Under the pieces are notes generated by a model, which ran no database searches, had not been told where the DNA came from, and saw only the letters and a list, made by a program, of their open reading frames with translations. A DNA stretch of 53,825 nucleotides from an uncultured Lachnospiraceae bacterium (lineage in GTDB: Bacteria; Bacillota; Clostridia; Lachnospirales; Lachnospiraceae), in assembly GCA_900320325.1 (NCBI GenBank), contig ONRU01000001.1:1-53825 (forward strand), given 5' to 3'. How positions within the stretch are numbered: the stretch's first letter is position 1; each line of letters starts with the position of its first letter. Below, piece by piece: positions 8,834-17,472 of the stretch. A program made the position numbers and the translations under genes.

Positions 8834-11122
8834 ATGGCTAAGAAAGACAAAGACAAGAAACAGCCTGTCCGTCCGGTGATCCCCGAAGAGGACAGGATCA
8901 TAAAATCAGAATATTCCGAACTCATGCAGAAGTCCTATATCGACTATGCCATGAGCGTTATCGTGGCCAGGGCCCTGCCGGATATCCGGGACGGCCTGAA
9001 GCCGGTCCAGAGAAGGACCCTGTATTCCATGAACGAGCTGGGCATCCGGTCCGACAGGCCCCACAGGAAATCAGCCAGGATCGTCGGCGATACCATGGGT
9101 AAATACCATCCCCACGGTGACAGCTCCATCTATGACGCCCTGGTCGTGATGGCCCAGGATTTCAAAAAGGAGCTGCCCCTGATCGACGGCCACGGGAACT
9201 TTGGCAACATCGAAGGCGACGGGGCCGCCGCCATGCGTTATACAGAGGCCAGGCTGGAAAAGATCACCGAGGAAGCCTTTCTGGCGGATCTGGACAGGGA
9301 TGTGGTGGATTTTGTCCCCAATTTTGACGAGACGGAAAAGGAACCCTCCGTCCTGCCGGTCCGGATCCCCAATTTCCTGATCAACGGCTCGGAAGGCATC
9401 GCGGTCGGTATGGCCACCAATACGCCGCCCCATAACCTGGCGGAGGCCATTGACGCCCAGATCGCTTACCTGCGCAATCCCGGAATCAGTACGGAAGGCC
9501 TGATGAAATATATCAAGGGCCCTGATTTTCCCACCGGCGGCATCGTTGTCAATGAGCAGGATCTGGCGGAGATCTACAGGACCGGACAGGGCAGGATCCG
9601 CCTGCGGGGACGGGTCGAAGTGGAGAAGGGCAAATCCGGTCATATCAACCTGGTCGTGACTGAGATCCCCTATACCATGGTAGGCGCCGGCATCGGCAAG
9701 TTCCTGACAGATGTGGCCGCGCTTTCGGAAAACAAACTGACCGGCGATATCATTGATATTACCAACCAGTCCTCCAAGGAAGGGATCCGTATTGTCATTG
9801 AGCTGCGCAAGGATACGGATGTAGAGAACTTCAAGAACATGCTCTACAAAAAGACCCGTCTGGAGGATACCTTCGGGGTCAACATGCTGGCCATCGCGGA
9901 CGGCCGTCCCGAGACCCTGGGACTGAAGGAGATCCTCCGGGCCGGCGCCGAGTTCCAGTATGAGATCACAAGGCGTAAGTATACCAATCTGCTGGAAAAG
10001 GAACAGCATAAAAAGGAGATCCAGGAAGGCCTGATCAGGGCCGTGGATGTCATCGACCTGATCATCGAGATCCTGCGCGGCTCCAAAGACCGCAGCATGG
10101 CAAAACGCTGCCTGGTCACCGGGGATACGTCCGGCATCCGTTTCCGCTATAAGGAATCGGAGATCATGGCCTCCCAGCTGCAGTTCACCGAGGCCCAGGC
10201 CAACGCCATTCTGGAGATGCGCCTGTACAAGCTGATCGGCCTGGAGATGGAAGCTCTGATCAAAGAGCATGAGCAGACCCTGGCCAACATATACAGCTAT
10301 GAAGATATCCTGGAACGCCATGAATCCATGACCAATGTCATTAAAAAGGATCTGGAAGCCATAAAGAAAAAATACGGCAGGCCCAGGCGGACGGAGATCA
10401 CCACCGCCGAAGAAGCTGTCTTTACAGTCGGGACCGCCGAGAAGGAAAGAGACCTGCTGTTCGTCATGGACCGTTTCGGCTATGCCAAGACCATGGAACC
10501 TGCCGCGGGAGAACGGAACCGGGAAGCCATTGAGGAGACCTACAGGTTCCATTTCATCTGCCGGTCCACGGGCAGAGTCTGTCTGTTCACCGCGGACGGT
10601 CAGATGCATACCATCAAGGTCCAGGACCTGCCGGCCGGAAGGCTCCGGGACAAGGGGGTCCCGGTCGACAATGTCAGCAACTTTGATTCCACAAAGGAGA
10701 CCGTGGTGCAGGCCCTGTCCATGGAAACGGTCTGCGCCTCCATGCTGCTGTTCGCGACAGAAAGCGGCCTGATCAAATCCGTGGAAGGCGCCTCTTTTGA
10801 GTCCTCCAGACGGACGGTAGCGGCGACCAAGCTGGGCGAGGGAGATCTGGTCCTCTTTGTAGCGCCCCTGCCGGACCAGGGTTCCCTGGTACTGCAGTCC
10901 AAAGCAGGGTATTTCCTGCGCTTCCCTGTCGGGCAGGTGCCTGAAAAGAAAAAGGCGGCCCTGGGCGTGCGCGGCATGAAGATGGGCGCCAGGGATTCCC
11001 TGGCCGCGGTCCATATCCTGGCGGAAGGAGAGTCCAGGGTCCTGACGGAGGGAGAGAAATCGGTCGACCTTGGCAGGCTCCGTATGTCCTCCAGAGACGG
11101 CAAAAGTGTAAAACGTCTGTAA
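8834..11122 (+). CDS. parC: Type IIA DNA topoisomerase A subunit (probably ParC)
   Basis: 762 residues. The winged-helix catalytic core runs from YIDYAMSVIVARALPD, and the active-site tyrosine is Tyr136 (MRYTEARL). The quinolone-resistance region reads HPHGDSSIYD; the residues equivalent to E. coli GyrA Ser83 and Asp87 are Ser97 and Asp101, the sensitive forms. Tower and coiled-coil regions lead to a C-terminal beta-pinwheel from about 510. I see no canonical QRRGGKG GyrA box, so wrapping and negative supercoiling are doubtful and decatenation (topoisomerase IV) is more likely. It is directly adjacent to the B subunit, so the two are co-translated. Confidence 0.85.
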   Translation: MAKKDKDKKQPVRPVIPEEDRIIKSEYSELMQKSYIDYAMSVIVARALPDIRDGLKPVQRRTLYSMNELGIRSDRPHRKSARIVGDTMGKYHPHGDSSIYDALVVMAQDFKKELPLIDGHGNFGNIEGDGAAAMRYTEARLEKITEEAFLADLDRDVVDFVPNFDETEKEPSVLPVRIPNFLINGSEGIAVGMATNTPPHNLAEAIDAQIAYLRNPGISTEGLMKYIKGPDFPTGGIVVNEQDLAEIYRTGQGRIRLRGRVEVEKGKSGHINLVVTEIPYTMVGAGIGKFLTDVAALSENKLTGDIIDITNQSSKEGIRIVIELRKDTDVENFKNMLYKKTRLEDTFGVNMLAIADGRPETLGLKEILRAGAEFQYEITRRKYTNLLEKEQHKKEIQEGLIRAVDVIDLIIEILRGSKDRSMAKRCLVTGDTSGIRFRYKESEIMASQLQFTEAQANAILEMRLYKLIGLEMEALIKEHEQTLANIYSYEDILERHESMTNVIKKDLEAIKKKYGRPRRTEITTAEEAVFTVGTAEKERDLLFVMDRFGYAKTMEPAAGERNREAIEETYRFHFICRSTGRVCLFTADGQMHTIKVQDLPAGRLRDKGVPVDNVSNFDSTKETVVQALSMETVCASMLLFATESGLIKSVEGASFESSRRTVAATKLGEGDLVLFVAPLPDQGSLVLQSKAGYFLRFPVGQVPEKKKAALGVRGMKMGARDSLAAVHILAEGESRVLTEGEKSVDLGRLRMSSRDGKSVKRL

Positions 11123-11148
11123 ATTTTGTTTATTATTTCACAAAGTCA

Positions 11149-11157
11149 TGCTATACT
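11149..11157 (+). promoter_or_regulatory. Extended -10 promoter upstream of rsmD
   Basis: TGC followed by TATACT (11152-11157) is an extended -10 element. No good -35 is seen. The resulting leader to rsmD is about 135 bases. Confidence 0.5.
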
Positions 11158-11246
11158 ATCGAATTGTGATTTGATATACGCAGGCAGCAGGTGATCCCGG
11201 CCTGTTTTTACAGCGAAAGGGATCACCGCGTAAATCGATCCGTAAA

Positions 11247-11296
11247 GGATAAAAAGATTCAATGATAAAAAGATTCATTAAGGATAAAGAGATTAA
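11247..11296 (+). repeat. Three imperfect direct repeats in the rsmD leader
   Basis: GATAAAAAGATTCA occurs at 11248-11261 and 11264-11277, and a variant (GATAAAGAGATTAA) at 11283-11296, ending three bases before the rsmD start. rsmD has no strong Shine-Dalgarno sequence, so these A-rich repeats are its translation initiation region. Confidence 0.7.
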
Positions 11297-11299
11297 ATT

Positions 11300-11860
11300 A
11301 TGAGAGTAATCGCGGGAAGCGCAAGACGTATGCGGCTGGTCACTCCCCAGGGCCTGGATACCAGGCCTACCCAGGACATCATTAAAGAGACCCTCTTTAA
11401 TATGATCCAGTTCGACCTGCCGGGATCGGTCTTCGTCGATATCTGTGCCGGCAGCGGCCAGATGGGCATCGAAGCCATTAGCCGGGGGGCCAGAAAGGCC
11501 TATTTCATTGAGAAGGGCAGAGAGGCAGTCAGCTGCATTCAGAAGAACCTTCATACTGTTAAATTTGAGGACCAGGCGGTCGTTCTGCGCCAGGATGTAC
11601 TGAGCGCCCTCCGCCATATCCATGAAAAACGGGTGGATTTTATCTATATGGATCCGCCTTACGGGACAGAACTTGCCCTGGATACACTGGAAGCCCTCGG
11701 GCGGTGTTCTTTCGTAACAGATGATACAGTCATCATGCTTGAGACATCATTGGACAGCGACATCAGCGGACTGGAAGATTTCGGTCTTGAGATATACAGG
11801 GAAAAGGATTACAGGACCAACAGACATCTGTTCATCCGGAAGATCAGGGAGATGGAATAA
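11300..11860 (+). CDS. rsmD: 16S rRNA (guanine966-N2)-methyltransferase RsmD
   Basis: 186 residues, a normal RsmD. It begins MRVIAGSARRMRL; the conserved TRPTQDIIKETLFNM segment lies near residue 22, the SAM-binding motif DICAGSGQMGIEA near 49 and the catalytic DPPYG motif near 117. It methylates G966 of 16S rRNA during 30S assembly. It sits three bases before coaD, the usual rsmD-coaD pair of Firmicutes. The start has no clear ribosome site, only A-rich sequence with GGATAAAG. Confidence 0.95.
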   Translation: MRVIAGSARRMRLVTPQGLDTRPTQDIIKETLFNMIQFDLPGSVFVDICAGSGQMGIEAISRGARKAYFIEKGREAVSCIQKNLHTVKFEDQAVVLRQDVLSALRHIHEKRVDFIYMDPPYGTELALDTLEALGRCSFVTDDTVIMLETSLDSDISGLEDFGLEIYREKDYRTNRHLFIRKIREME

Positions 11861-11863
11861 GAT

Positions 11864-12370
11864 ATGAAAAGAGCGATTTACCCGGGCAGCTTTGATCCGG
11901 TGACCTATGGACATATGGATATCATCAAAAGAGCGGCGATCATGTTCGATGAGGTGGTCGTTGCCGTGCTGGACAATAAAGCAAAAACTTCATTGTTTTC
12001 AGTAGAAGAACGTGTTAAAATGTTACAGAAAGTCACGGAAGATGTCCCTAATATCAGAGTGGACTCTTTTTATGGACTTCTGATCAACTATGCCGCGCAG
12101 GAGAATATCCATGTGGCCATCCGCGGTCTTCGGGCCGTAACGGATTTTGAATACGAACTGCAGATCGCCCAGACCAATAAGCTGCTCTCCAGGGGCGCGC
12201 TTGATACGGTCTTCCTTACCACAGATCTGAAGTACGCGTATTTGAGCTCTTCCGGCGTCAAGGAGATCGCTTATTTCGATGGAGATATCTCGGAATGTGT
12301 CCCTCCGTATGTAGAGGAGAGGGTGCTGGAGAAATACCGGGAGCTCCGCAATAAAGACCAAAGCAGATAA
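11864..12370 (+). CDS. coaD: Phosphopantetheine adenylyltransferase
   Basis: 168 residues, full length. The nucleotidyltransferase signature [14 protein letters not shown] is at residues 6-19, with the TxGH motif and the S-S-S-G-V-K-E-I-A segment near 127. CoaD joins 4'-phosphopantetheine and ATP to dephospho-CoA, the penultimate step of coenzyme A synthesis. It follows rsmD by three bases and is translated from the same message. Confidence 0.97.
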   Translation: MKRAIYPGSFDPVTYGHMDIIKRAAIMFDEVVVAVLDNKAKTSLFSVEERVKMLQKVTEDVPNIRVDSFYGLLINYAAQENIHVAIRGLRAVTDFEYELQIAQTNKLLSRGALDTVFLTTDLKYAYLSSSGVKEIAYFDGDISECVPPYVEERVLEKYRELRNKDQSR

Positions 12371-12406
12371 GAGAAGCCCCAAAGGACAATCGGACCGCGT
12401 CCTGCC

Positions 12407-12438
12407 TTCAGCTGTAACAGGAGCTGAACCGTCCTTTT
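12407..12438 (+). terminator. Possible weak terminator after coaD
   Basis: A 7-bp stem (12407-12413 against 12422-12428) is followed by GTCCTTTT. An outer AAAGGAC (12381-12387) could also pair with GTCCTTT. The U-run is short, so partial read-through into the next gene is likely. Confidence 0.35.
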
Positions 12439-12492
12439 CTGCCGGCCGGCAGCGGGCAACTCAATCCATATTATGAAGAGGAGTGATAGACG

Positions 12493-13107
12493 ATGAGCAG
12501 TAAGATTGAACAGCAGATCGACGCAATTGAGGAATATATCGGGGATTGTAAGTACGCAACATTTTCAAAGACCAATATTATCGTAGATAAGGATGAGATG
12601 CTGGACCTTCTGGATGAGCTGCGTGAGCGGACACCGGAAGAGATCAAGCATTATCAGAGAATCATCAACAATAAGGAAGCCATCCTCAACGACGCCCGCA
12701 AAAAGGCGGAGGAGATGATCAACGAGGCTACCGTGCAGACCAATGAACTGGTCAACGAGCATGAGATCATGCAGCAGGCTTACGCCCAGGCCAACGAGAT
12801 CGTCAGACTGGCCACCCAGCAGGCCCAGGAAATCCTGGACAAGGCTGTTACGGAAGCGAATGCCTACAGGATCTCCGCTTCCCAGTATATGGACGATATG
12901 CTTGGTTCCCTGGAAGAGGATACGACCCAGTCTCTGGAGAACCTGACTTCCATCTTTGGAAACCTGCATACGACCCTGCGGGATTATGTGGAGACCATCC
13001 GCCGCAACCGCGCGGAGCTGCTTCCGCAGAACGAAGAGGCTTCTGCCGCCGGCAATGACGCGGACGGCGCTGAAGACTTTGTCAACACAGACATGATGAG
13101 GGACTAA
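12493..13107 (+). CDS. Coiled-coil protein of unknown function, conserved next to coaD
   Basis: 204 residues, almost wholly charged heptad-like helix from about residue 30 to 150, rich in Glu, Gln, Ala and Asn, with no membrane segment and no enzyme motif. The N-terminus (IDAIEEYIGDCKY) is short and ordered-looking; the last 25 residues are acidic and probably disordered. Proteins like this are often auto-annotated as ATPase or V-type ATPase subunit H because of coiled-coil similarity; that name is not supported here. A DivIVA/SepIVA-like scaffolding role in division or wall growth is a possible reading, but is inference only. Start ATG 12493 has GAGGAGTG seven bases upstream. It ends in a strong terminator. 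Confidence 0.8.
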   Translation: MSSKIEQQIDAIEEYIGDCKYATFSKTNIIVDKDEMLDLLDELRERTPEEIKHYQRIINNKEAILNDARKKAEEMINEATVQTNELVNEHEIMQQAYAQANEIVRLATQQAQEILDKAVTEANAYRISASQYMDDMLGSLEEDTTQSLENLTSIFGNLHTTLRDYVETIRRNRAELLPQNEEASAAGNDADGAEDFVNTDMMRD

Positions 13108-13118
13108 GATGATTGCAG

Positions 13119-13152
13119 GGCACCTTCCTTTCGCGGGAGGTGCCTTTTTTTT
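13119..13152 (+). terminator. Strong intrinsic terminator
   Basis: A 10-bp stem (13119-13128 against 13135-13144, one G-T pair) is followed by eight T residues. Confidence 0.9.
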
Positions 13153-13182
13153 ATGCGGGGGCAGCAGAGGAGACATTACCTG

Positions 13183-13845
13183 ATGATGAAGATCACAAAA
13201 GACAAATACAAGGCTCTGATATTTGACGTGGACGGATCCCTGGTGGATTCCATGTGGATCTGGGGCGCCATTGACCGGGAATACCTGGCAGCCTTCGGCC
13301 ATGAAGTGCCCGAAGGACTGCAGATGGAGATCGGCGGCCTGTCCATGAAGGAGACGGCCGTTTATTTCCAGGAACATTTCGGTATTACGGATACACAGGA
13401 AAAGATGATGTCTGACTGGAATGACATGGCTTATGAGAAATACAGGACCAGTGTGCCCCTTAAACCCGGCGCGGAAAAGCTCCTGCGCTTCTGCAGGGAG
13501 AACGGGATCCTGTGCGGCATAGCCACCAGTAATTCCGAAGAACTGGCCGGGGTCCTGCTGGATCATCTGAGAATCCGGGAATATTTCGACCAGATTACGA
13601 CGGGCAGCCATGTCAGTAAGGGGAAACCTGATCCGGAGATCTATCTGCTGACAGCCGGAAATCTGGGCGTCAGGCCGGAGGACTGCCTGGTATTTGAAGA
13701 CATTGTCCCCGGGATCCGGGCCGGCCTGGCCGCCGGCATGCAGGTCTGTTCCGTGTGGGATGAGGCCGCGGCGGACCAGCAGGAATTGAAGGAAGCCCTG
13801 TCTCATTATTCGATCCGTGATTTCAGGGATATTTTGTACGCCTGA
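13183..13845 (+). CDS. HAD-superfamily phosphatase (beta-phosphoglucomutase-like)
   Basis: 220 residues. HAD motif I is FDVDGSLVDS near residue 14, motif II is in the IATSNS stretch, the motif III lysine lies in SKGKPDPEIY, and motif IV is VFEDIVPGI near 180. A helical cap domain lies between motifs I and II, as in the beta-phosphoglucomutase subfamily. It probably hydrolyses a small phosphate ester; the substrate cannot be told. The start 13183 has AGAGGAG ten bases upstream. An earlier in-frame ATG at 13153 lies directly after the terminator U-run and is rejected. Confidence 0.88.
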   Translation: MMKITKDKYKALIFDVDGSLVDSMWIWGAIDREYLAAFGHEVPEGLQMEIGGLSMKETAVYFQEHFGITDTQEKMMSDWNDMAYEKYRTSVPLKPGAEKLLRFCRENGILCGIATSNSEELAGVLLDHLRIREYFDQITTGSHVSKGKPDPEIYLLTAGNLGVRPEDCLVFEDIVPGIRAGLAAGMQVCSVWDEAAADQQELKEALSHYSIRDFRDILYA

Positions 13846-13875
13846 CGGGAAGGTTCTTACGGGCATGGAGGAATT

Positions 13876-14436
13876 ATGAAAAAAGGAAGCTTCGGTTATC
13901 TGAACTGGAAAAAGAAAATCTCGATCCTGATCGCGGCAGTCCTGGTGGCGATGGTCATGATCGTTTATTTCGGCGCCCTCCGTTATTTTGGTACCAACAG
14001 GAATGTCTTCTCCCTGCTGGCTGCCCTGATGTGCCTGCCTGCCGGCAAGGCGGTCGTGGATGTTGTCATGTACGTCAGGGCCAAAGGCTGCAGCGACGCC
14101 GCCGCTGCCCTGATCGAAATGCGTACGGCGGACCTTGCCGCGGCCTATGACCTGTATCTGACCAGCTATGACAACAACTATCAGCTCAGCCACCTGGCCG
14201 CTGCCAACAGATCCATCTGCGCGCTGACGGAATCTGACAGCTGCAACATCAAAGAAGGGGAGACCCATATCCGCAAAATGCTGCAGGATAACGGTTTTCA
14301 GGATTATACCATCAAGATCTTCCGCGACAGGGCCAAATATCTGGACCGCCTGGATGAGATGAACCGGGCGTCCGGCAGTAAAAAGAACAAAAGGGATGAG
14401 GAGGTCCTCCGGCTCTTTTATCAGATCTCCCTCTGA
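13876..14436 (+). CDS. Small membrane protein of unknown function
   Basis: 186 residues, not recognised. After a basic start (KKGSFGYLNWKKK) two hydrophobic helices lie at about 13-35 and 42-60, joined by RYFGTNRN. The remaining 125 residues are hydrophilic and predicted cytosolic, with a YDLYLTSYDNNYQ segment and a charged C-terminus. Start ATG 13876 has GGAGG upstream. It lies 30 bases after the HAD gene and about 86 before the pseudouridine synthase, so it may be in one operon with both. No function can be assigned. Confidence 0.7.
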   Translation: MKKGSFGYLNWKKKISILIAAVLVAMVMIVYFGALRYFGTNRNVFSLLAALMCLPAGKAVVDVVMYVRAKGCSDAAAALIEMRTADLAAAYDLYLTSYDNNYQLSHLAAANRSICALTESDSCNIKEGETHIRKMLQDNGFQDYTIKIFRDRAKYLDRLDEMNRASGSKKNKRDEEVLRLFYQISL

Positions 14437-14522
14437 CGCCGGGACGCGGGAATCCGTGCCGGACAGCAGGAACCGGTCTGAACAGACCGCTTTCTTACGG
14501 ATTCCGGGAAACAGGAGTGCAT

Positions 14523-15560
14523 ATGCGGAAACTGACGGTGAACGGAAAAGAAGAAGGACAGCGTCTGGACAAATATCTGAAGAGAAAGCTGCCCCAGGCG
14601 CCCATGTCATTTTTTTATAAGATGCTGCGAAAAAAGAATATAACGCTCAACGGAAAGAAGGCGGACGGCAGAGAGACGGTCCAGGCCGGAGATCTGGTGA
14701 CGCTTTTCCTGGCGGACGAGACGATCGCGAAATTCAGGGGGGAGACTGTATCCGGCCGGGAGCGGGAGGATCAGATCCGGGCCGTGATCGACGCCTCTGA
14801 CAGGATCCGCGGGGTCACGGTCCTCTATGAGGATGACAATGTCCTGGTCTGTACCAAACCTTTCGGCGTACTTTCCCAGAAAGCCGGTCCGGAGGATCTG
14901 TCCATGAACGAATGGCTGGCCGGGCATCTGCTGAAGAAAAGCAAGGATCCGGCCGCCCTGCTGGATTCCTTCCGGGAATTCCGGCCTTCTGTCTGCAACC
15001 GGCTGGACCGGAATACCATGGGGCTGATCGTCTGCGCGGTCTCTCTGCCGGGCAGCAGGACCATGACTGAGCTGATCCGGACCCGGAAGCTGCGCAAATT
15101 CTATCAGATGGTCGTGGAAGGCCGCCTGACCGGCAGCGGGACGATCCGGGGCTGGCTGGTCAAAGATCCTGCCACGAATAAGGTCTCTTTTTCGGACCGG
15201 GAGATCCCGGGCGCGGTCTTTTCGGAAACAAAGTGGAAGAGCCTGTCAGCGAACGGCGCAAGGAGCCTGATCGAAGCGGAGCTTGTGACCGGCAGATCCC
15301 ACCAGCTGCGTGTTCAGTTTGCCCATATGGGGCATCCGATCACCGGAGATCCCAAATACGGAAACGAGGATCCTTCCGGGAAGGAACAGGCAGACAGAGG
15401 GAAGAGGGCCGGATCCGGAAAACCTTTCCGCGGCCAGCTCCTTTGCAGCTGCCGGCTGGAATTCCCGCCCATGGAGGGGGACTTCGCGCCCCTGTCCGGA
15501 AAAGTGATCACATGCGGCCTGCCGCCGGTCTTTCACAGGGCTCTGGCGCGCAGCGTCTGA
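14523..15560 (+). CDS. RluA-family pseudouridine synthase
   Basis: 345 residues. An N-terminal S4 RNA-binding domain (LTVNGKEEGQRLDKYLKRKL to about residue 75) is followed by the RluA/RluD catalytic domain. The active-site aspartate lies in NRLDRNTMGLIV near residue 162, and the GRSHQLRVQFAHMGHPI motif lies near 257. It isomerises uridine in structured RNA, most likely 23S rRNA; the exact site cannot be read. The C-terminus carries a short charged insert (GKEQADRGKRAGSG) before the last strand. The start 14523 has CAGGAG about six bases upstream; a GTG at 14517 overlaps that site. Confidence 0.92.
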   Translation: MRKLTVNGKEEGQRLDKYLKRKLPQAPMSFFYKMLRKKNITLNGKKADGRETVQAGDLVTLFLADETIAKFRGETVSGREREDQIRAVIDASDRIRGVTVLYEDDNVLVCTKPFGVLSQKAGPEDLSMNEWLAGHLLKKSKDPAALLDSFREFRPSVCNRLDRNTMGLIVCAVSLPGSRTMTELIRTRKLRKFYQMVVEGRLTGSGTIRGWLVKDPATNKVSFSDREIPGAVFSETKWKSLSANGARSLIEAELVTGRSHQLRVQFAHMGHPITGDPKYGNEDPSGKEQADRGKRAGSGKPFRGQLLCSCRLEFPPMEGDFAPLSGKVITCGLPPVFHRALARSV

Positions 15561-15578
15561 CTGCAAAAGGAGAGATAT

Positions 15579-16112
15579 ATGGCGACCTGGTCATCCAGAG
15601 GGCTCAGGGGATCTGTTTTCGAGGACATGATCAACCGGACCAATGAAAAATACAAAGAGAACCATCTGGCGCTGATCCAGAAGATCCCTACCCCGATCAC
15701 GCCGATCAAAATGGACAAGGAGACCCGGCATATAACCCTGGCTTACTTTAACCAGAAAAGCACGGTCGACTATATCGGTGTGGTACAGGGGATCCCTGTC
15801 TGCTTTGACGCCAAGGAATGCGCGGACAGCCGCTTCAGCCTGCAGAATATCCACCCCCACCAGGTGGAATTCATGCGGCAGTTCGAAGAGCAGGAGGGCA
15901 TCGCCTTTTTCCTGATCAGCTATACAAAGGAAAATATCTATTATTATCTGCCCATGCGGGAGTTCCTTCCTTTCTGGGAGCGGGCCCGGGCCGGCGGACG
16001 AAAAAGCTTCCGGTTCGACGAGCTGGACAGGACATGGATCCTGCCGGAAAAGGCGGGCATACTGGTCCCCTATCTGGAAATGCTCAATAAAGACCTGTCG
16101 GAGCGCCGCTGA
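15579..16112 (+). CDS. recU: Holliday junction resolvase RecU
   Basis: 177 residues, slightly short for RecU. The fold is PD-(D/E)XK: SSRGLRGSVFEDMIN near the N-terminus, then DYIGVVQGIPVCFDAKE (the D-(x)n-D-x-K-like metal site) near residue 63-75, and LQNIHPHQVEFM near 90, all typical of Firmicutes RecU. It cleaves Holliday junctions during recombination and segregation and replaces RuvC in this phylum. RecU and the penicillin-binding protein gene ponA are usual neighbours, but no ponA follows here; the his cluster starts instead after a promoter. Confidence 0.92.
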   Translation: MATWSSRGLRGSVFEDMINRTNEKYKENHLALIQKIPTPITPIKMDKETRHITLAYFNQKSTVDYIGVVQGIPVCFDAKECADSRFSLQNIHPHQVEFMRQFEEQEGIAFFLISYTKENIYYYLPMREFLPFWERARAGGRKSFRFDELDRTWILPEKAGILVPYLEMLNKDLSERR

Positions 16113-16123
16113 GCGGCAGCTGT

Positions 16124-16152
16124 TTGACAGCGCATCTGTTTTTCTATATACT
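16124..16152 (+). promoter_or_regulatory. Strong promoter of the his cluster
   Basis: TTGACA (16124-16129), a 17-base spacer and TATACT (16147-16152). This is a near-consensus housekeeping promoter 12 bases after the recU stop. It gives hisZ a leader of about 160 bases. Confidence 0.85.
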
Positions 16153-16319
16153 TTCTTAATTGGTAGTTCATCGTAGCACCGCTTTACCATAGTAAAGCGC
16201 CGGCCTGTGCTGCCGGCCGCGGTATTACCATTTGATTTATTTTGCCGGCAGATCCATCGGATCCCTGTCTGATTCCGGGATCGATCCGTGACCGGTCAAC
16301 TATATTCGGGAGATATTTT
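16153..16319 (+). promoter_or_regulatory. Structured leader of the his cluster
   Basis: The region holds CGCTTTAC/GTAAAGCG (around 16180-16200), a GCCGGCC/GCCGGC stem (around 16200-16219) and GATCC-rich complementary blocks (around 16248-16300). No T-box GGTACCGCG motif and no His-rich leader peptide were found. An attenuator or riboregulator is possible but not identified. Confidence 0.35.
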
Positions 16320-17468
16320 ATGACAGATAAGAATGTGAACATTTATCAGGAGCTGCTGCACACACCGGAAGGAGTGCGTGACTATTATGGGGAGGAGAAT
16401 GCCCGGAAGCAGCATGTCTCACAGGCCGTACTGAGCCGCATGCATCTTTTCGGCTATCAGGATCTGCAGACACCGACGTTTGAATTCTTTGACGTATTTT
16501 CAAGAGAGATCGGCACGACCCCGTCCAGGGATCTGTATAAATTTTTTGACAACGACGGCAATACGCTCTGCCTGCGGTCGGATTTTACCCCTTCCGTAGC
16601 CAGATGCGCCGCCAAATACTTTATGGAAGAGAAGCGCCCCATCCGTTTCTGTTATCAGGGATCGGCCTTCAGCAACACTTCCAACCTGCAGGGAAAGCTC
16701 CGGGAATCCACCCAGATGGGGGTGGAACTGATCAATGACCCTTCTGTATACGCGGACGCGGAAATGATCGCCCTGCTGATCGAGTGCCTGCAGCAGGCGG
16801 GCCTGTCCAGGTTCCAGATCTCCATCGGCAATGTGGAATATTTCAAGGGCGCCTGTCAGGCCTTCGGCCTGGACCATGAGACGGAAATGACCCTGCGCGA
16901 CTATATTTCCGGCAAAAATTTCTTTGCGGCGGAAGATCTGCTGAAGAACCTGGGACTGAACCGGGAGCAGAGAGACCAGTTCCTGCGGATCACAGACTTT
17001 ATGGATGATAAAAATGCCCTGGAAGCTGTCCGGGAGGTGACCGGTAATGAGCGGTCCAGAGAAGCCATTTCCAGGCTGATCGACCTTTACAATGTGATCG
17101 AAGCGTACGGATACGGCGAGTATGTCAGTTTCGATCTGACCCTTCTTTCCAAATACCATTATTATACCGGCGTGATCTTTAAGGGGTATACCTACGGAAC
17201 CGGCGAGGCTGTCGCTACCGGCGGCAGATATGACAACCTGCTCCTGCATTTCGGCAAGGAGGCGGCCGCGATCGGATTCATGATCCAGATCGACGCGGTC
17301 ATGGAAGCCATTCAGCGGCAGAGGATCCGCATCCCTCTGACTGCCCGTATCGTAGAGATCCGCTATACGGCGCAGAATTATCAGGAGAGCCTGAAAAAAG
17401 CCATCCAGCTGCGCCGGGAAGGAATCCGCTGCGTGCTGATCCCCGAAGAAGACAAGGAAGGAAAATGA
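16320..17468 (+). CDS. hisZ: ATP phosphoribosyltransferase regulatory subunit HisZ
   Basis: 382 residues, HisRS-like without tRNA-binding function. The N-terminus reads LLHTPEGVRDYYGEE, class II synthetase motif 2 is present (RPIRFCYQGSAF), and the C-terminal catalytic-fold motif is TGGRYDNLL. HisZ forms a hetero-octamer with short-form HisG, is needed for its activity and mediates histidine feedback. The start 16320 has GGGAG about eight bases upstream; the in-frame codons from 16242 lie in the leader and are rejected. The hisG start follows four bases after the stop. Confidence 0.93.
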   Translation: MTDKNVNIYQELLHTPEGVRDYYGEENARKQHVSQAVLSRMHLFGYQDLQTPTFEFFDVFSREIGTTPSRDLYKFFDNDGNTLCLRSDFTPSVARCAAKYFMEEKRPIRFCYQGSAFSNTSNLQGKLRESTQMGVELINDPSVYADAEMIALLIECLQQAGLSRFQISIGNVEYFKGACQAFGLDHETEMTLRDYISGKNFFAAEDLLKNLGLNREQRDQFLRITDFMDDKNALEAVREVTGNERSREAISRLIDLYNVIEAYGYGEYVSFDLTLLSKYHYYTGVIFKGYTYGTGEAVATGGRYDNLLLHFGKEAAAIGFMIQIDAVMEAIQRQRIRIPLTARIVEIRYTAQNYQESLKKAIQLRREGIRCVLIPEEDKEGK

Positions 17469-17472
17469 GAAA

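Noticed and set aside
16153..16319. T-box riboswitch before hisZ
   Set aside because: The T-box sequence and antiterminator bulge are not visible, and there is no terminator U-run before hisZ.
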